Shown: positions 13,595-22,171 of the stretch, one piece after another
How the letters are laid out: each line of letters begins with the position of its first letter
How positions within the stretch are numbered: position 1 is the first letter of the stretch
Assembly: GCA_018818885.1 (NCBI GenBank)
Contig: JAHIRB010000007.1
Coordinates: forward strand, 82,357-121,088
Source of the DNA: Patescibacteria group bacterium
GTDB taxonomy: Bacteria; Patescibacteriota; Patescibacteriia; Buchananbacterales; SURF-54
Reading direction: 5' to 3'
Length of the DNA stretch: 38,732 nt
Program-made: the position numbers and the translations under genes
The notes under the pieces: model-generated
What the model was told of the DNA's origin: nothing
The model's input: the letters and a program-made list of their open reading frames with translations, nothing else
Databases searched by the model: none

Positions 13595-15844
13595 CTATTT
13601 TAAGATTGCAGGTCGAACACCACCGAGATATGTTGCGCTATGCAGTATCATTTGCTTATTTTTTACACCACGTTGATTAAAAAATATTACTTCTGAATTT
13701 CCACCCTTATTTTTTGCTACAATAATTTCTTCTGTATCATCACCATTGATATCAGCAGACGTGATGTTTAAACCATTATTGAAATCATGAAAAGCGTAAA
13801 AATCATATAGTAAATTTCCGCTAAAAGTAAAAATCTTAACATGGGGAGAGCCCTGTGATGCTGTAACTGTAATAACCTCGTTGATACCAACACCATCTAC
13901 GTCTCCAGACGCAACTTTTACACCACCAGTAAAATTATTTTGATAAGCAAAGAATTGTCTCTTAATATTTCCGTATTGATCAAACACTCTAACGTGAGGT
14001 CCACCACCTGGTCCTGCACCTGTGATTATTTCATTTTTTTTATCACCATCTACATCTCCGACCGCTACGTTAACACCACCTACAAAACCTGGCACATAAG
14101 CAAAAAATTCTGATTTTAGATTACCTTTATTATCAAACACTCTAACGTGAGGTCCACCACCTGGTCCTGCACCCGTAATTATTTCATCAACATTATCTTT
14201 ATTGATGTCACCAACAGCAATATTTACTCCTCCCTTAAAGTAACGATTATACGCAAAAAAATTATTTTCTAAATTACCAAATTCATCAAAAACTTTTATT
14301 TGTGATACACCACCTTCTCCCATACTTGTAATAATTTCTGATTTACCATCACCATCCACATCTCCTGTTGCAACATTGACTGCACCATTAAAATTTACTG
14401 CGTATGGATAAAAACCTCTTAGATATTCGTTTTGTAAATTGAATATTTTTACCTGTGGTACAGAACCAAAACCTAAACCAGCTACAATGCGTACATCTTG
14501 ATCTGCTTTCTTGGGATCACCGTCATTGCCAGAAGAGGCATACGATGACAGTGCATTAACTGCGCGATATATATTTAATCTACCTAATCCTAACTTTCCA
14601 ATATATTCAAGATTTAAAGTATTTATATTATCTGCATTATCAAGAACTAACTTCTCTAAATCAGTATTTATCAAATTAGCATTGAGAGATTTTAAAATTG
14701 CCATTGTACCTGCTACTAGTGGCGCAGAAACAGATGTGCCCGACCAATTGCCATCGTAAAAATTACTGTATCCATATTCTTTTGGATTATACACACTTAA
14801 ACCAAAAAAGTTCTCTCCAGGAGCAGAAATATCAATACAACTATTTCCATAATTAGAAAATCCTGCTTTAAGATCCTGATCATCAACTGAAGCAACACCA
14901 ATTACCATATTTTCACCATTTTCTCCATCGTAGCAAACTGGGTAACTTTTTGTTTCGTCAAGATTAATTCCCTGAATAGATGAATCAGTGTTACCAGCGG
15001 CTGCAACAATTACTATGCCATCGTCATAAGCTTTCTTTATTTCATCATAAAGTGCTTGGCTATAATCTAAACCAACAAAACTCATATTAATGATATCTGC
15101 ACCATTTTCCCTGGCGTAAGCAACTGCCAAAGAAACATCATAAAGATTACCTCTACCCACACTATCTAATGCTCTTAGGGCCATAATTTCTGCATCCCAA
15201 CTTATACCAGCAACGCCTTCGTTATTATTCCCAGCTGCTGCGGCAATACCTGCTACCAATGTGCCATGGTTAATGCCGTCTTTGGTATAGCGCAATCCAA
15301 ACTTAGGATTAGGATCAGGGATTTTGTTTACAAAATCCCAACCAAAAATATCATCAACATAACCATTGGAATCGTCATCTCTATTGTTTCCTGCAATTTC
15401 TTTATTATTTTGCCACATCTGGTTTTTTAGATCAGGATGATCTGTATCAACACCTGTATCGATTACAGCTATCACAACTTTATTATTAATACCATGAAGT
15501 TGTTTTTCTAATAGTTCCTTAGACCATGCACTTTTTGCATTAATCTTTCTTAAATAAATTTGATTATTATAATATTCGTCGTTAGGAAAAGCTGTGATGT
15601 TGTATTGGTAATTAGGTTCAACATAATCTACGTTCGGATCGTTTAGATATGACGAAATAATTGTATCTAATTCAATATCATTTTCAAATGAAATTTTATA
15701 CAAGCTACCAGTTTTTAATCTTACAATTAATTCATTATTTAGATCTGAATCATGCTTACTTTGAGCAACTACAAAATTTAACGATAAAAAAAAGAAGCTT
15801 ATCACAAAAATTATAACTATGCTTCTATATTTATACAAACTCAT
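13595..15844 (-). CDS. Secreted subtilisin-family (S8) protease with FG-GAP/VCBS repeats
   Basis: This 749-aa exported protein has an N-terminal signal segment (about 7-28), a short propeptide-like region (30-90), and a complete S8 catalytic domain: D129 in VIDTGVD, H193 in INHGTLVAG, the oxyanion Asn in AAAGN (285) and S371 in SGTSVSAP. From about 450 to the end there are five or six repeats of about 55-60 residues with DVDGDGKSEIIT-type loops (DxDxDG, calcium binding) and GAGPGGGPHVRVFD, the FG-GAP beta-propeller type. No LPXTG or other anchor is seen at the C-terminus. It probably processes or displays surface proteins. It lies 11 nt after the O-antigen-ligase gene and 2 nt before gtrA. 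Confidence 0.93.
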   Translation of the reverse strand: MSLYKYRSIVIIFVISFFFLSLNFVVAQSKHDSDLNNELIVRLKTGSLYKISFENDIELDTIISSYLNDPNVDYVEPNYQYNITAFPNDEYYNNQIYLRKINAKSAWSKELLEKQLHGINNKVVIAVIDTGVDTDHPDLKNQMWQNNKEIAGNNRDDDSNGYVDDIFGWDFVNKIPDPNPKFGLRYTKDGINHGTLVAGIAAAAGNNNEGVAGISWDAEIMALRALDSVGRGNLYDVSLAVAYARENGADIINMSFVGLDYSQALYDEIKKAYDDGIVIVAAAGNTDSSIQGINLDETKSYPVCYDGENGENMVIGVASVDDQDLKAGFSNYGNSCIDISAPGENFFGLSVYNPKEYGYSNFYDGNWSGTSVSAPLVAGTMAILKSLNANLINTDLEKLVLDNADNINTLNLEYIGKLGLGRLNIYRAVNALSSYASSGNDGDPKKADQDVRIVAGLGFGSVPQVKIFNLQNEYLRGFYPYAVNFNGAVNVATGDVDGDGKSEIITSMGEGGVSQIKVFDEFGNLENNFFAYNRYFKGGVNIAVGDINKDNVDEIITGAGPGGGPHVRVFDNKGNLKSEFFAYVPGFVGGVNVAVGDVDGDKKNEIITGAGPGGGPHVRVFDQYGNIKRQFFAYQNNFTGGVKVASGDVDGVGINEVITVTASQGSPHVKIFTFSGNLLYDFYAFHDFNNGLNITSADINGDDTEEIIVAKNKGGNSEVIFFNQRGVKNKQMILHSATYLGGVRPAILK

Positions 15845-15855
15845 AATTGCTTAAA

Positions 15856-18591
15856 TTAGTTTGAATCAGATAGCGTGTTAAAAAAAGCTTCAACCTGATC
15901 TTTTGCCATTGGATCAATTTCGATTATTTTATTTGCAGTTTCTTTTGCTTTTTCAATTTCGCCTGTTTGAGCGTAGAGTTGTGTAAGGCTAGATAAATAA
16001 TCAAGGTTAGTTGGTGCCCAAAAGAACAATTCTTCTATTATGGTAATAGCTTCATTTTTCTTGTCTTTTCTAATAAACATTTCTGCAATTTTAAATAATT
16101 GCGCTTGCACAGAGGTAATATCGTTATTGCCAAAACTCTGTCTGACTATATCAATTTCTGAAAGTGCTTGTTCATATTTTTCACTAATAATATACACTTC
16201 CGCCATTGTTAAGTGTGAATCAACTACCCAAGTAGCAAGATCAACGCCTTTTTTAAAATTTATAATTGCGTTTTCAAAATCACTTAAAAACAAATAAGCT
16301 TGGCCTAGTTCAAAATAGACTGATGTCCTGTTTGGGCTTAGATAGATTACATCTTCTAGCAAATCGATTGTTTTTTCGGGATGGCTATTATCATATTCTA
16401 CAGATCCATTATATAAATTGGCCAAATATAAATAAGCTCTTATGTCGTTAGACCGGTCATCAATTGTTTTTTTTGCTTCAATTATTGCTATTTCTAAACC
16501 TTCTAAAACATCTTCTTTAGCAATATTTTCACTACGAAGCAAACTATTGATATAAGTAATCAGTTGTTCTCGTATCTCATATTTACCAATAGGTACAATT
16601 TCGGATGCATCAATTAGTTTGATGATTATATCTTTTTTATATACTACTTGATCATTTTCTTTCTGTGCTATGATTGATTCAAATACCATATGATTAGCTT
16701 GCAGGGTTCTGATGTTTACTCCATAAATGAGTATTAATAAAGGTGTGAAAACTAAAATGATTAATAATAAATTTACTTTTTTTGGCTTGACTTGTTCTAA
16801 AATTTCAGTTTGATGTGAATTTTGACTAACTAGAAAAACAATAAAAGCTAATATTAAATATATAATGATTTCTGAATTTAGCGTATCAAAAACAAACAAA
16901 TTCTGTAAAAAATATGCAAACAAAAGTACAATCAAAAATAAACTAGTACTTACATCACGTTCTTTTTTGTATTTCTTTAATAAATAATATATGGCGATAA
17001 TAAATATAGAAAGATAGCTAATCAATCCTACAATTCCAGTAGTTGCCGTAACATCAAAAATAATATTATGAGCACGGTCAAACCAGACTCTCGATCCATT
17101 ATCTTTAAAAATCTCTACTGGAAAATATTTGTTAAATAAAATTTCGTAGTTTTCTAACCCCCAACCAAAAACCGGGCGATCCATTATCCCCTCCCAACTT
17201 GTTCGCCAAGTCAAAAGGCGAGATTCAATGGTAATAGCTTTTGTCGATGTAATATTAGCAAACGTATCAAGTACTGGCACACCCTGCACCCAACTGGCAT
17301 CACGAGCTAAAAATAAAAAAATCGGAGATGCCACAATTAAAAAAATCAATCCAGCCAACACAATCTTAAACGATTTTACTTTTTCAAAATAGAAACTAAT
17401 AATCAAGATAAAAAATACTGAAAGATAAAAAGCAATTAAAGTTACAAAGGAAGACAATCTTGATAAAGTTCTTTCAGTTGGAACAAACGAAGTATCCTTA
17501 ACTAAATATAATAAAACTTGGCTAAAAAGTACTATCACGATCAATACTGCTAATAACACTTTTTGCTTCCTCTTATCTTTATTTACTAAACCCAATGTTA
17601 AAATAGAAAATAATGTTTTCGATTTATTGTCGGACACGGTATAAAAACCAATTGTTAATAATACTACAGCTGATACCCAAATAGATAATAAGGCGCCACG
17701 AGTCTGTGTATTATAAATCACATAAAGGAATATTGAAACAATAATAACTAAAGGAGTGTTGGCAATTAGATACTTTCCAACTTTGTTTTTTATTTTTGAA
17801 ACAATATCATAATAATCAACTAGAAATAGATAAATAGCGATCACATCAAATATTATAAAAAATGTTAAAAGCTTGCCATGAGAAAATATTACAGTTAAAA
17901 AACTATACTGGCCGATTGCTCTTTTATAAATTTCAAATACTACAAAGAATACATTAAAAGCTAAAACGTTATAAGCATAAAACTTTGCTGGGAAACGACC
18001 TCGCTTAAACAGAAAATACAAGGCTAAAAAAACATGTAATAGAAGATAGCCGGCAAAGAATGCTGCATTACCAATAGGCCCAGTTAAACGTGCTCCACCG
18101 GATGATTTAATTAATTGTTTAACTTCCCATTTTTGCGAAAGACCTAAACCGCAAGCCACCATTGCTATCATGACGGTAAAGGCAAAAAATTGATACCAAT
18201 CTTTTTTTTGTTTAAAAACATTTATCAGTATAAAAAAATATGCCAGAAGATGGAGATTATGAAATATCCCACCCATTCTTTCGTAATCACCCCAAAAACT
18301 GTAAGAAAAATCTACTCCAAATATACTAGCTATAAAAGTTACTGCAAAAAATATTATTACGCTTATGGTTAATTTATTAAATCTAGGCTTGTACGAAGAA
18401 TCCACCATCATCAAAATAAAATACAATCCAAGCGCAACTTCAACAAATAATCGAAAAGCAACGTTTTTTGGCACAATAAACGGAAAGAAAAACTGACTAT
18501 GCAAAAATAAAGGTAAAAACAAAACAGCCATCATTAGGGCCTTGATTGCGAACACCAAGCTAGGTACAAGTTTTAATTTAGGAATGCGCAT
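15856..18591 (-). CDS. O-antigen ligase/polymerase-like membrane protein with C-terminal TPR repeats
   Basis: This 911-aa protein has about 12-14 membrane helices up to residue 640. Seen: TQTRGALL (295-302), the large periplasmic-loop motifs RLLTWRTSWEGIMDRPVFGW (458-477), and RAHNIIFD (506-513), whose His is conserved in WaaL/PglL-type enzymes of the Wzy_C family. Residues about 690-905 form TPR-like repeats (for example YLYLANLYNG, VYFELGQAYLFL), which may bind partners. Such enzymes join polyprenyl-linked glycans to lipid or protein acceptors; the acceptor is unknown here. It is the first gene of the leftward unit and has a well-formed promoter (18601-18629). Confidence 0.88.
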   Translation of the reverse strand: MRIPKLKLVPSLVFAIKALMMAVLFLPLFLHSQFFFPFIVPKNVAFRLFVEVALGLYFILMMVDSSYKPRFNKLTISVIIFFAVTFIASIFGVDFSYSFWGDYERMGGIFHNLHLLAYFFILINVFKQKKDWYQFFAFTVMIAMVACGLGLSQKWEVKQLIKSSGGARLTGPIGNAAFFAGYLLLHVFLALYFLFKRGRFPAKFYAYNVLAFNVFFVVFEIYKRAIGQYSFLTVIFSHGKLLTFFIIFDVIAIYLFLVDYYDIVSKIKNKVGKYLIANTPLVIIVSIFLYVIYNTQTRGALLSIWVSAVVLLTIGFYTVSDNKSKTLFSILTLGLVNKDKRKQKVLLAVLIVIVLFSQVLLYLVKDTSFVPTERTLSRLSSFVTLIAFYLSVFFILIISFYFEKVKSFKIVLAGLIFLIVASPIFLFLARDASWVQGVPVLDTFANITSTKAITIESRLLTWRTSWEGIMDRPVFGWGLENYEILFNKYFPVEIFKDNGSRVWFDRAHNIIFDVTATTGIVGLISYLSIFIIAIYYLLKKYKKERDVSTSLFLIVLLFAYFLQNLFVFDTLNSEIIIYLILAFIVFLVSQNSHQTEILEQVKPKKVNLLLIILVFTPLLILIYGVNIRTLQANHMVFESIIAQKENDQVVYKKDIIIKLIDASEIVPIGKYEIREQLITYINSLLRSENIAKEDVLEGLEIAIIEAKKTIDDRSNDIRAYLYLANLYNGSVEYDNSHPEKTIDLLEDVIYLSPNRTSVYFELGQAYLFLSDFENAIINFKKGVDLATWVVDSHLTMAEVYIISEKYEQALSEIDIVRQSFGNNDITSVQAQLFKIAEMFIRKDKKNEAITIIEELFFWAPTNLDYLSSLTQLYAQTGEIEKAKETANKIIEIDPMAKDQVEAFFNTLSDSN

Positions 18592-18600
18592 AATGATTAT

Positions 18601-18629
18601 ATTTTACAAGAATTTAGCTCCCTTGTCAA
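18601..18629 (-). promoter_or_regulatory. Promoter of the O-antigen-ligase unit, nearly leaderless
   Basis: On the minus strand TTGACA (18624-18629), a 17-nt spacer, and TAAAAT (18601-18606), then 9 nt and the ATG at 18589-18591. The leader would be only 2-3 nt. The -35 lies inside a 27-bp sequence repeated at 20783-20809. Confidence 0.75.
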
Positions 18630-18648
18630 AACTGCTAAAATAAGATAT
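18622..18648. repeat. 27-bp direct repeat, copy 1
   Basis: The 27 bases, which contain CAAAACTGCTAAAATAAG, match 20783-20809 at 26 of 27 positions in the same orientation. The two copies bracket the two secreted-protein genes (18824-20616). This copy provides the -35 of the leftward promoter. Confidence 0.85.
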
Positions 18649-18775
18649 CTAAACACAGTTAACCGCACGAAACACGATAAAATATGCTAACTGAATACGC
18701 CATTCCATTGATCATTAATTGACATAACTCAATCAAAAATTTATCGTTAATCAAATTATACAAATATTTATTATT

Positions 18776-18811
18776 AAATAAAACCATGCTTATAATTGCA
18801 TGGTTTTATTT
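18776..18811 (-). terminator. Perfect 14-bp stem terminator, possibly bidirectional
   Basis: AAATAAAACCATGC (18776-18789) pairs perfectly with 18798-18811 around the 8-nt loop TTATAATT. It lies 12 nt past the stop of the 18824-20116 gene. U-rich stretches are part of the stem in both orientations, so it could also end a rightward transcript from the region 18650-18775. That gap (18592-18823) holds no gene. Confidence 0.8.
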
Positions 18812-18823
18812 TAAGTATGTTTG

Positions 18824-20116
18824 TTAGTTAATATTCATTCCGTTGTCGTAAGTTTCAGTTACATCAATTTCAATGATCAAGGACCAGTCATACCCTGCAC
18901 TGTTAAAAGCATTCTCTGTTGTTATCCAGCGCTTCAAACCATTTTCTAGTCTGTATACATTATTAGCAGTTGAATACTTTACTAAGCTCCCGTCAGGGTG
19001 ACTATTAGTTGATATTATATCATCACCTAATCCATATGTAGCTAATTGTTGATCAGAAATATTGTGTACATTGTAAAATTGATAGCCTAAACCAGTAAAA
19101 ACTGCTTCAGTTTTTATCCATCTTCTTAATCCGTTAGATACGGCGTACACTTTAGCATCACTTCCTTTTACTAACATACCATCAATAAAATTATAATTTT
19201 CCGGATAACCAAGGTCTTCTCCCACACTGTATGAACTTAAATTAATTTCGGTAATATCTTCCCATCCATATCCATTTGCTCCAAAAACTTTTGAATTTGG
19301 TATTGGCCTTAATACTCCATTAACTAAAAGGTAGACGCTAGATTGGCCAGGTCCTTTTACTAAACTACCCACTATTGGTGTAATATTTTCCTCCACTGGT
19401 TGCTCTGGCGTTTGTTCTTCTTCAGCAGGCATACTATAGGTGATGGTATCACTAACGGTAGATGAATCACCACCACTTGAACTTCTAAACTTAGCGTAAA
19501 CTGTTTTAGTCCCTTCGCCTGCATTTAAGGCCCAACTTTTACTTATAGCGTAATCTTCCCAAGTACTAACATCAACAAAATTTGGGTCGTTAGATATCAT
19601 CATCAAACTAGCATCATTTGCTGCTAGACTTAAAGTAACATTATGCGAATCTGTTGTCTCTGCATCATCATTTATTACTACAGTGGTATTTGTTGGTGTT
19701 ACAACTGTTGGACTACTTCCACTACTGCCTCCACCACTTGAACTAGTGCAGACTTCAAATGCATCGGGTGTAATCACTACGGTTTGATCAGTATTGATTG
19801 TCATCCAAGATTTACTACTGTCACATAGTAAATTTGGATTTTGTGACAAATCGGTTGTCATTATTCTTCTTGATGTTGTTTCTACTACAACTTCACAACC
19901 CGCACACATATCTAACGTAACATATGCATTTGAATCAGAAACCTCAATTGAGTCTGCAGTACCGTATATAGTTAACGTAATATCAAGAGCTGCTAAATAC
20001 ACATTAGTAGTATACGAAAACGTAACATTCGCCGCGGATACAGGGGCAGATATCGTAAAAGTAAAAGCCAGAGAAAATAATAGCAGAATAAAAATTTTAG
20101 TAATTCTCTTTCTCAT
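18824..20116 (-). CDS. Secreted surface protein with Ig-like domain and three GxLVK...RWI repeats
   Basis: This 430-aa protein has a signal peptide (1-28, cleavage after APVSA). An N-terminal domain (30-125) has four cysteines (C71, C74, C98, C123). A Ser/Gly/Thr-rich linker follows, then a domain with SNDPNF and GTKTVYAKFRSSSG (about 158-228) of the beta-sandwich type common in bacterial surface proteins. Residues 250-430 form three repeats of about 60 residues with the pattern GxLVKxxxxxxVYxxxNGxxRxI...F...GYxW..I. These repeats are frequent in secreted CPR proteins and have no known function. It follows the 20143-20616 gene by 26 nt and ends at a terminator. Confidence 0.8.
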   Translation of the reverse strand: MRKRITKIFILLLFSLAFTFTISAPVSAANVTFSYTTNVYLAALDITLTIYGTADSIEVSDSNAYVTLDMCAGCEVVVETTSRRIMTTDLSQNPNLLCDSSKSWMTINTDQTVVITPDAFEVCTSSSGGGSSGSSPTVVTPTNTTVVINDDAETTDSHNVTLSLAANDASLMMISNDPNFVDVSTWEDYAISKSWALNAGEGTKTVYAKFRSSSGGDSSTVSDTITYSMPAEEEQTPEQPVEENITPIVGSLVKGPGQSSVYLLVNGVLRPIPNSKVFGANGYGWEDITEINLSSYSVGEDLGYPENYNFIDGMLVKGSDAKVYAVSNGLRRWIKTEAVFTGLGYQFYNVHNISDQQLATYGLGDDIISTNSHPDGSLVKYSTANNVYRLENGLKRWITTENAFNSAGYDWSLIIEIDVTETYDNGMNIN

Positions 20117-20142
20117 AGCAATTTTTTATTAATAATTACAAA

Positions 20143-20616
20143 TTATTCAGTACACCTTCCTACCGAACAACTAATGCCATCAGCAGCATCATTGATATAA
20201 CAGAAAAATATTTGACCGCCGTTGTCAACCAGCTCAATGCAGCCAATTACTACAGTGCCGTCTGAGGTAACTCCGCCAACGCCAAGAGTCGAGGTAGCAT
20301 AAGTATTATCACGGACAAATAGTCCAGTAGTTGTTGTTGCAGTTGATGTAGTCAAATCAAAAGTTCCACCACTTACATATAGATTACCAGTGGTCGAGGC
20401 ATGTCCACCAAGCTCTATTAATCCATTGACACCATTTCCGATTGTTTCATCATTTTGTAAAGTAATGTCACCGCCGGCAACATCTAAAGTACCGCCAGTA
20501 ACGATATTATTATCAATAGTGGTTGCTGCACCAACGACCATAGTGACAGCAAATACTGAGATAAATGCTACAAGTGCACTTCTTTTTAATGAAGTTGATT
20601 TTTTAACTTTCTCCAT
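20143..20616 (-). CDS. Small secreted protein of unknown function
   Basis: This 157-aa protein has a basic N-terminus and a hydrophobic export signal (about 13-31, ending VVGAATT). The rest is rich in Thr, Gly, Val and Asn in a beta-like pattern (IVTGGTLDVAGGDITL, TGNLYVSGGTFDL) resembling repeats of bacterial surface adhesins and fibres. The C-terminus has four cysteines (CIELV, FFCYI, GISCS, GRCTE). It is the first gene of a two-gene unit with the repeat protein downstream. I do not recognise the family. Confidence 0.7.
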   Translation of the reverse strand: MEKVKKSTSLKRSALVAFISVFAVTMVVGAATTIDNNIVTGGTLDVAGGDITLQNDETIGNGVNGLIELGGHASTTGNLYVSGGTFDLTTSTATTTTGLFVRDNTYATSTLGVGGVTSDGTVVIGCIELVDNGGQIFFCYINDAADGISCSVGRCTE

Positions 20617-20686
20617 AGTTTTTACTTAATTTTGGGTTATTTTTAATATATCAATGTAATAAATTTATACTTAATTTTACACTTAA

Positions 20687-20695
20687 ATTATAACA
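20687..20695 (-). promoter_or_regulatory. Extended -10 promoter of the secreted-protein pair
   Basis: On the minus strand TGT plus TATAAT, 70 nt upstream of the ATG at 20616. No convincing -35 is seen. The leader is longer than for other genes in the window. The gap 20617-20831 otherwise holds only the rightward promoter. Confidence 0.5.
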
Positions 20696-20782
20696 TACAT
20701 TTAAAAAACATGGGATATGTCTCAATCCCCCACTGTGGATAAAAACTATTATTTTCAGCAATCTGCGGGTACACATTGTAAT

Positions 20783-20812
20783 CTTGCCAAAACTGCTAAA
20801 ATAAGATATTAT
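20783..20812 (+). promoter_or_regulatory. Promoter of the six-gene rightward operon, within direct-repeat copy 2
   Basis: TTGCCA (20784-20789), 17-nt spacer, TATTAT (20807-20812), with the ATG at 20832. An alternative -10 (TGCTAAAAT at 20795-20803) lies inside the spacer. Bases 20783-20809 repeat 18622-18648 with one mismatch. No Shine-Dalgarno site precedes the ATG. Confidence 0.65.
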
Positions 20813-20831
20813 AACTTTGTTTTAACTATTT

Positions 20832-22169
20832 ATGACTAAAAATTTAAGAAAAGTTACATTGCTTATAGGTGATATAATATTACTCTATTTTTCTTTATGG
20901 TTAGCTTTATTTTTACGATATTTTGAACAACCTAGCAATGACCTCTATCAAACACATCTAATACCTTTTTCAATTGTTTTTATCTTTTGGTTAGTGATAA
21001 TGTTTATTGATGGGTGGTACGAACTTAAACCAATTAATAAACAAAGTTTTTATTCTAGGATTTATAGAGATTTTTTGATAAGCATCTTGATTGCAGTTGC
21101 GGTTTTCTATTTTGCTATTGATCGCTTTGCTGTAATTCGACCACAGACCATCTTAGTTTTGGATATAGTGATATTTACTGTTTTATTTATTTTGTGGCGA
21201 AGAAGTTTTGCAAAATTTGTAAGATTACAAAAAATATTAAATCGTGTAATTATTGTAGGTGAAAATGATGCCTCCGCAGAACTAGCAGAAGAAATTTCTA
21301 AAAATACTGATCTTGGATTTGAGCTTGTTGGAACTTACCAAACATCAAATTCACAGCATAAAAATTTATTTGAAATTATTCAAAGCAAAAAAATAAATAC
21401 AGTGATCACTGCCATAGATCCAGAATCAAACCCCAAGCTGGCTAAGTCATTATTTTCTTGTATAAAACTAAAAGTAAACTTTTATAATTTAGCCAGTTTT
21501 TACGAAAGCATCACAGGCAAAATTCCCGTTACAACCATAAAGCATAATTGGTTTTTAGAAAACCTAACTGAAGGGGGTAAAAAAAGTTATGATAGTATAA
21601 AAAGACTTGCTGATTTGATACTTTCGCTAGTTGGGTTGGCTGTAACTTTACCTCTATGGGTAATTATTACGGTCATTATAAAAATTGAAAGTAAAGGGCC
21701 AGCCATTTATATGCAGGAGCGAGTTGGACTTGGAGGAAACAATTTTGTGTTAATTAAATTCCGATCTATGGTTAACAACGCAGAAGATAATGGCGCTGTT
21801 TGGGCTCAAAAAAATGATTTGAGAGTTACAAGGTTTGGAAATTTTTTAAGAAGAGCTCGTCTTGATGAACTACCACAGTTTATTAATGTTTTAAAAGGAG
21901 AAATGAGTTTTATTGGACCAAGGCCAGAAAGGCCGCAATTTGTAGAAGAACTTTCTGAACAAATTCCATTTTATAAAGAAAGATTATTAATCAAGCCAGG
22001 ATTAACAGGTTGGGCACAAACAGTTGGACCAGCTTATGGCGGATCTAAAGAAGAAAGTCTGCAAAAACTTCAATACGATTTGTACTATATCAAAAATAGA
22101 TCACTAATATTAGATTTAAGCATACTACTTAAAACAATAAAAATTGTGATTAGTAGGAAAGGAAGATAA
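20832..22169 (+). CDS. Polyprenyl-phosphate sugar-1-phosphate transferase (WbaP/EpsE-like initiating enzyme)
   Basis: This 445-aa enzyme would start glycan assembly by placing a sugar-1-phosphate on undecaprenyl phosphate. Seen: four N-terminal helices (about 8-125), a nucleotide-binding-like central domain (VIIVGENDASAELA, 139-152), a membrane segment at 260-285, and the C-terminal bacterial sugar transferase domain with ERVG (296-299), KFRSM (309-313), LDELPQ (344-349) and the GEMSFIGPRPERP signature. The Asp-Glu of LDELPQ is the catalytic pair in the family. It is first in a tight operon, followed 2 nt later by a GT2 gene. Confidence 0.93.
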   Translation: MTKNLRKVTLLIGDIILLYFSLWLALFLRYFEQPSNDLYQTHLIPFSIVFIFWLVIMFIDGWYELKPINKQSFYSRIYRDFLISILIAVAVFYFAIDRFAVIRPQTILVLDIVIFTVLFILWRRSFAKFVRLQKILNRVIIVGENDASAELAEEISKNTDLGFELVGTYQTSNSQHKNLFEIIQSKKINTVITAIDPESNPKLAKSLFSCIKLKVNFYNLASFYESITGKIPVTTIKHNWFLENLTEGGKKSYDSIKRLADLILSLVGLAVTLPLWVIITVIIKIESKGPAIYMQERVGLGGNNFVLIKFRSMVNNAEDNGAVWAQKNDLRVTRFGNFLRRARLDELPQFINVLKGEMSFIGPRPERPQFVEELSEQIPFYKERLLIKPGLTGWAQTVGPAYGGSKEESLQKLQYDLYYIKNRSLILDLSILLKTIKIVISRKGR

Positions 22170-22171
22170 CT

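Noticed and set aside
20734-20742. TGTGGATAA, a perfect DnaA-box match (TTATCCACA on the minus strand)
   Set aside because: Single copy, with no cluster, no AT-rich unwinding region pattern and no dnaA or dnaN nearby; one match in 38 kb is expected by chance.
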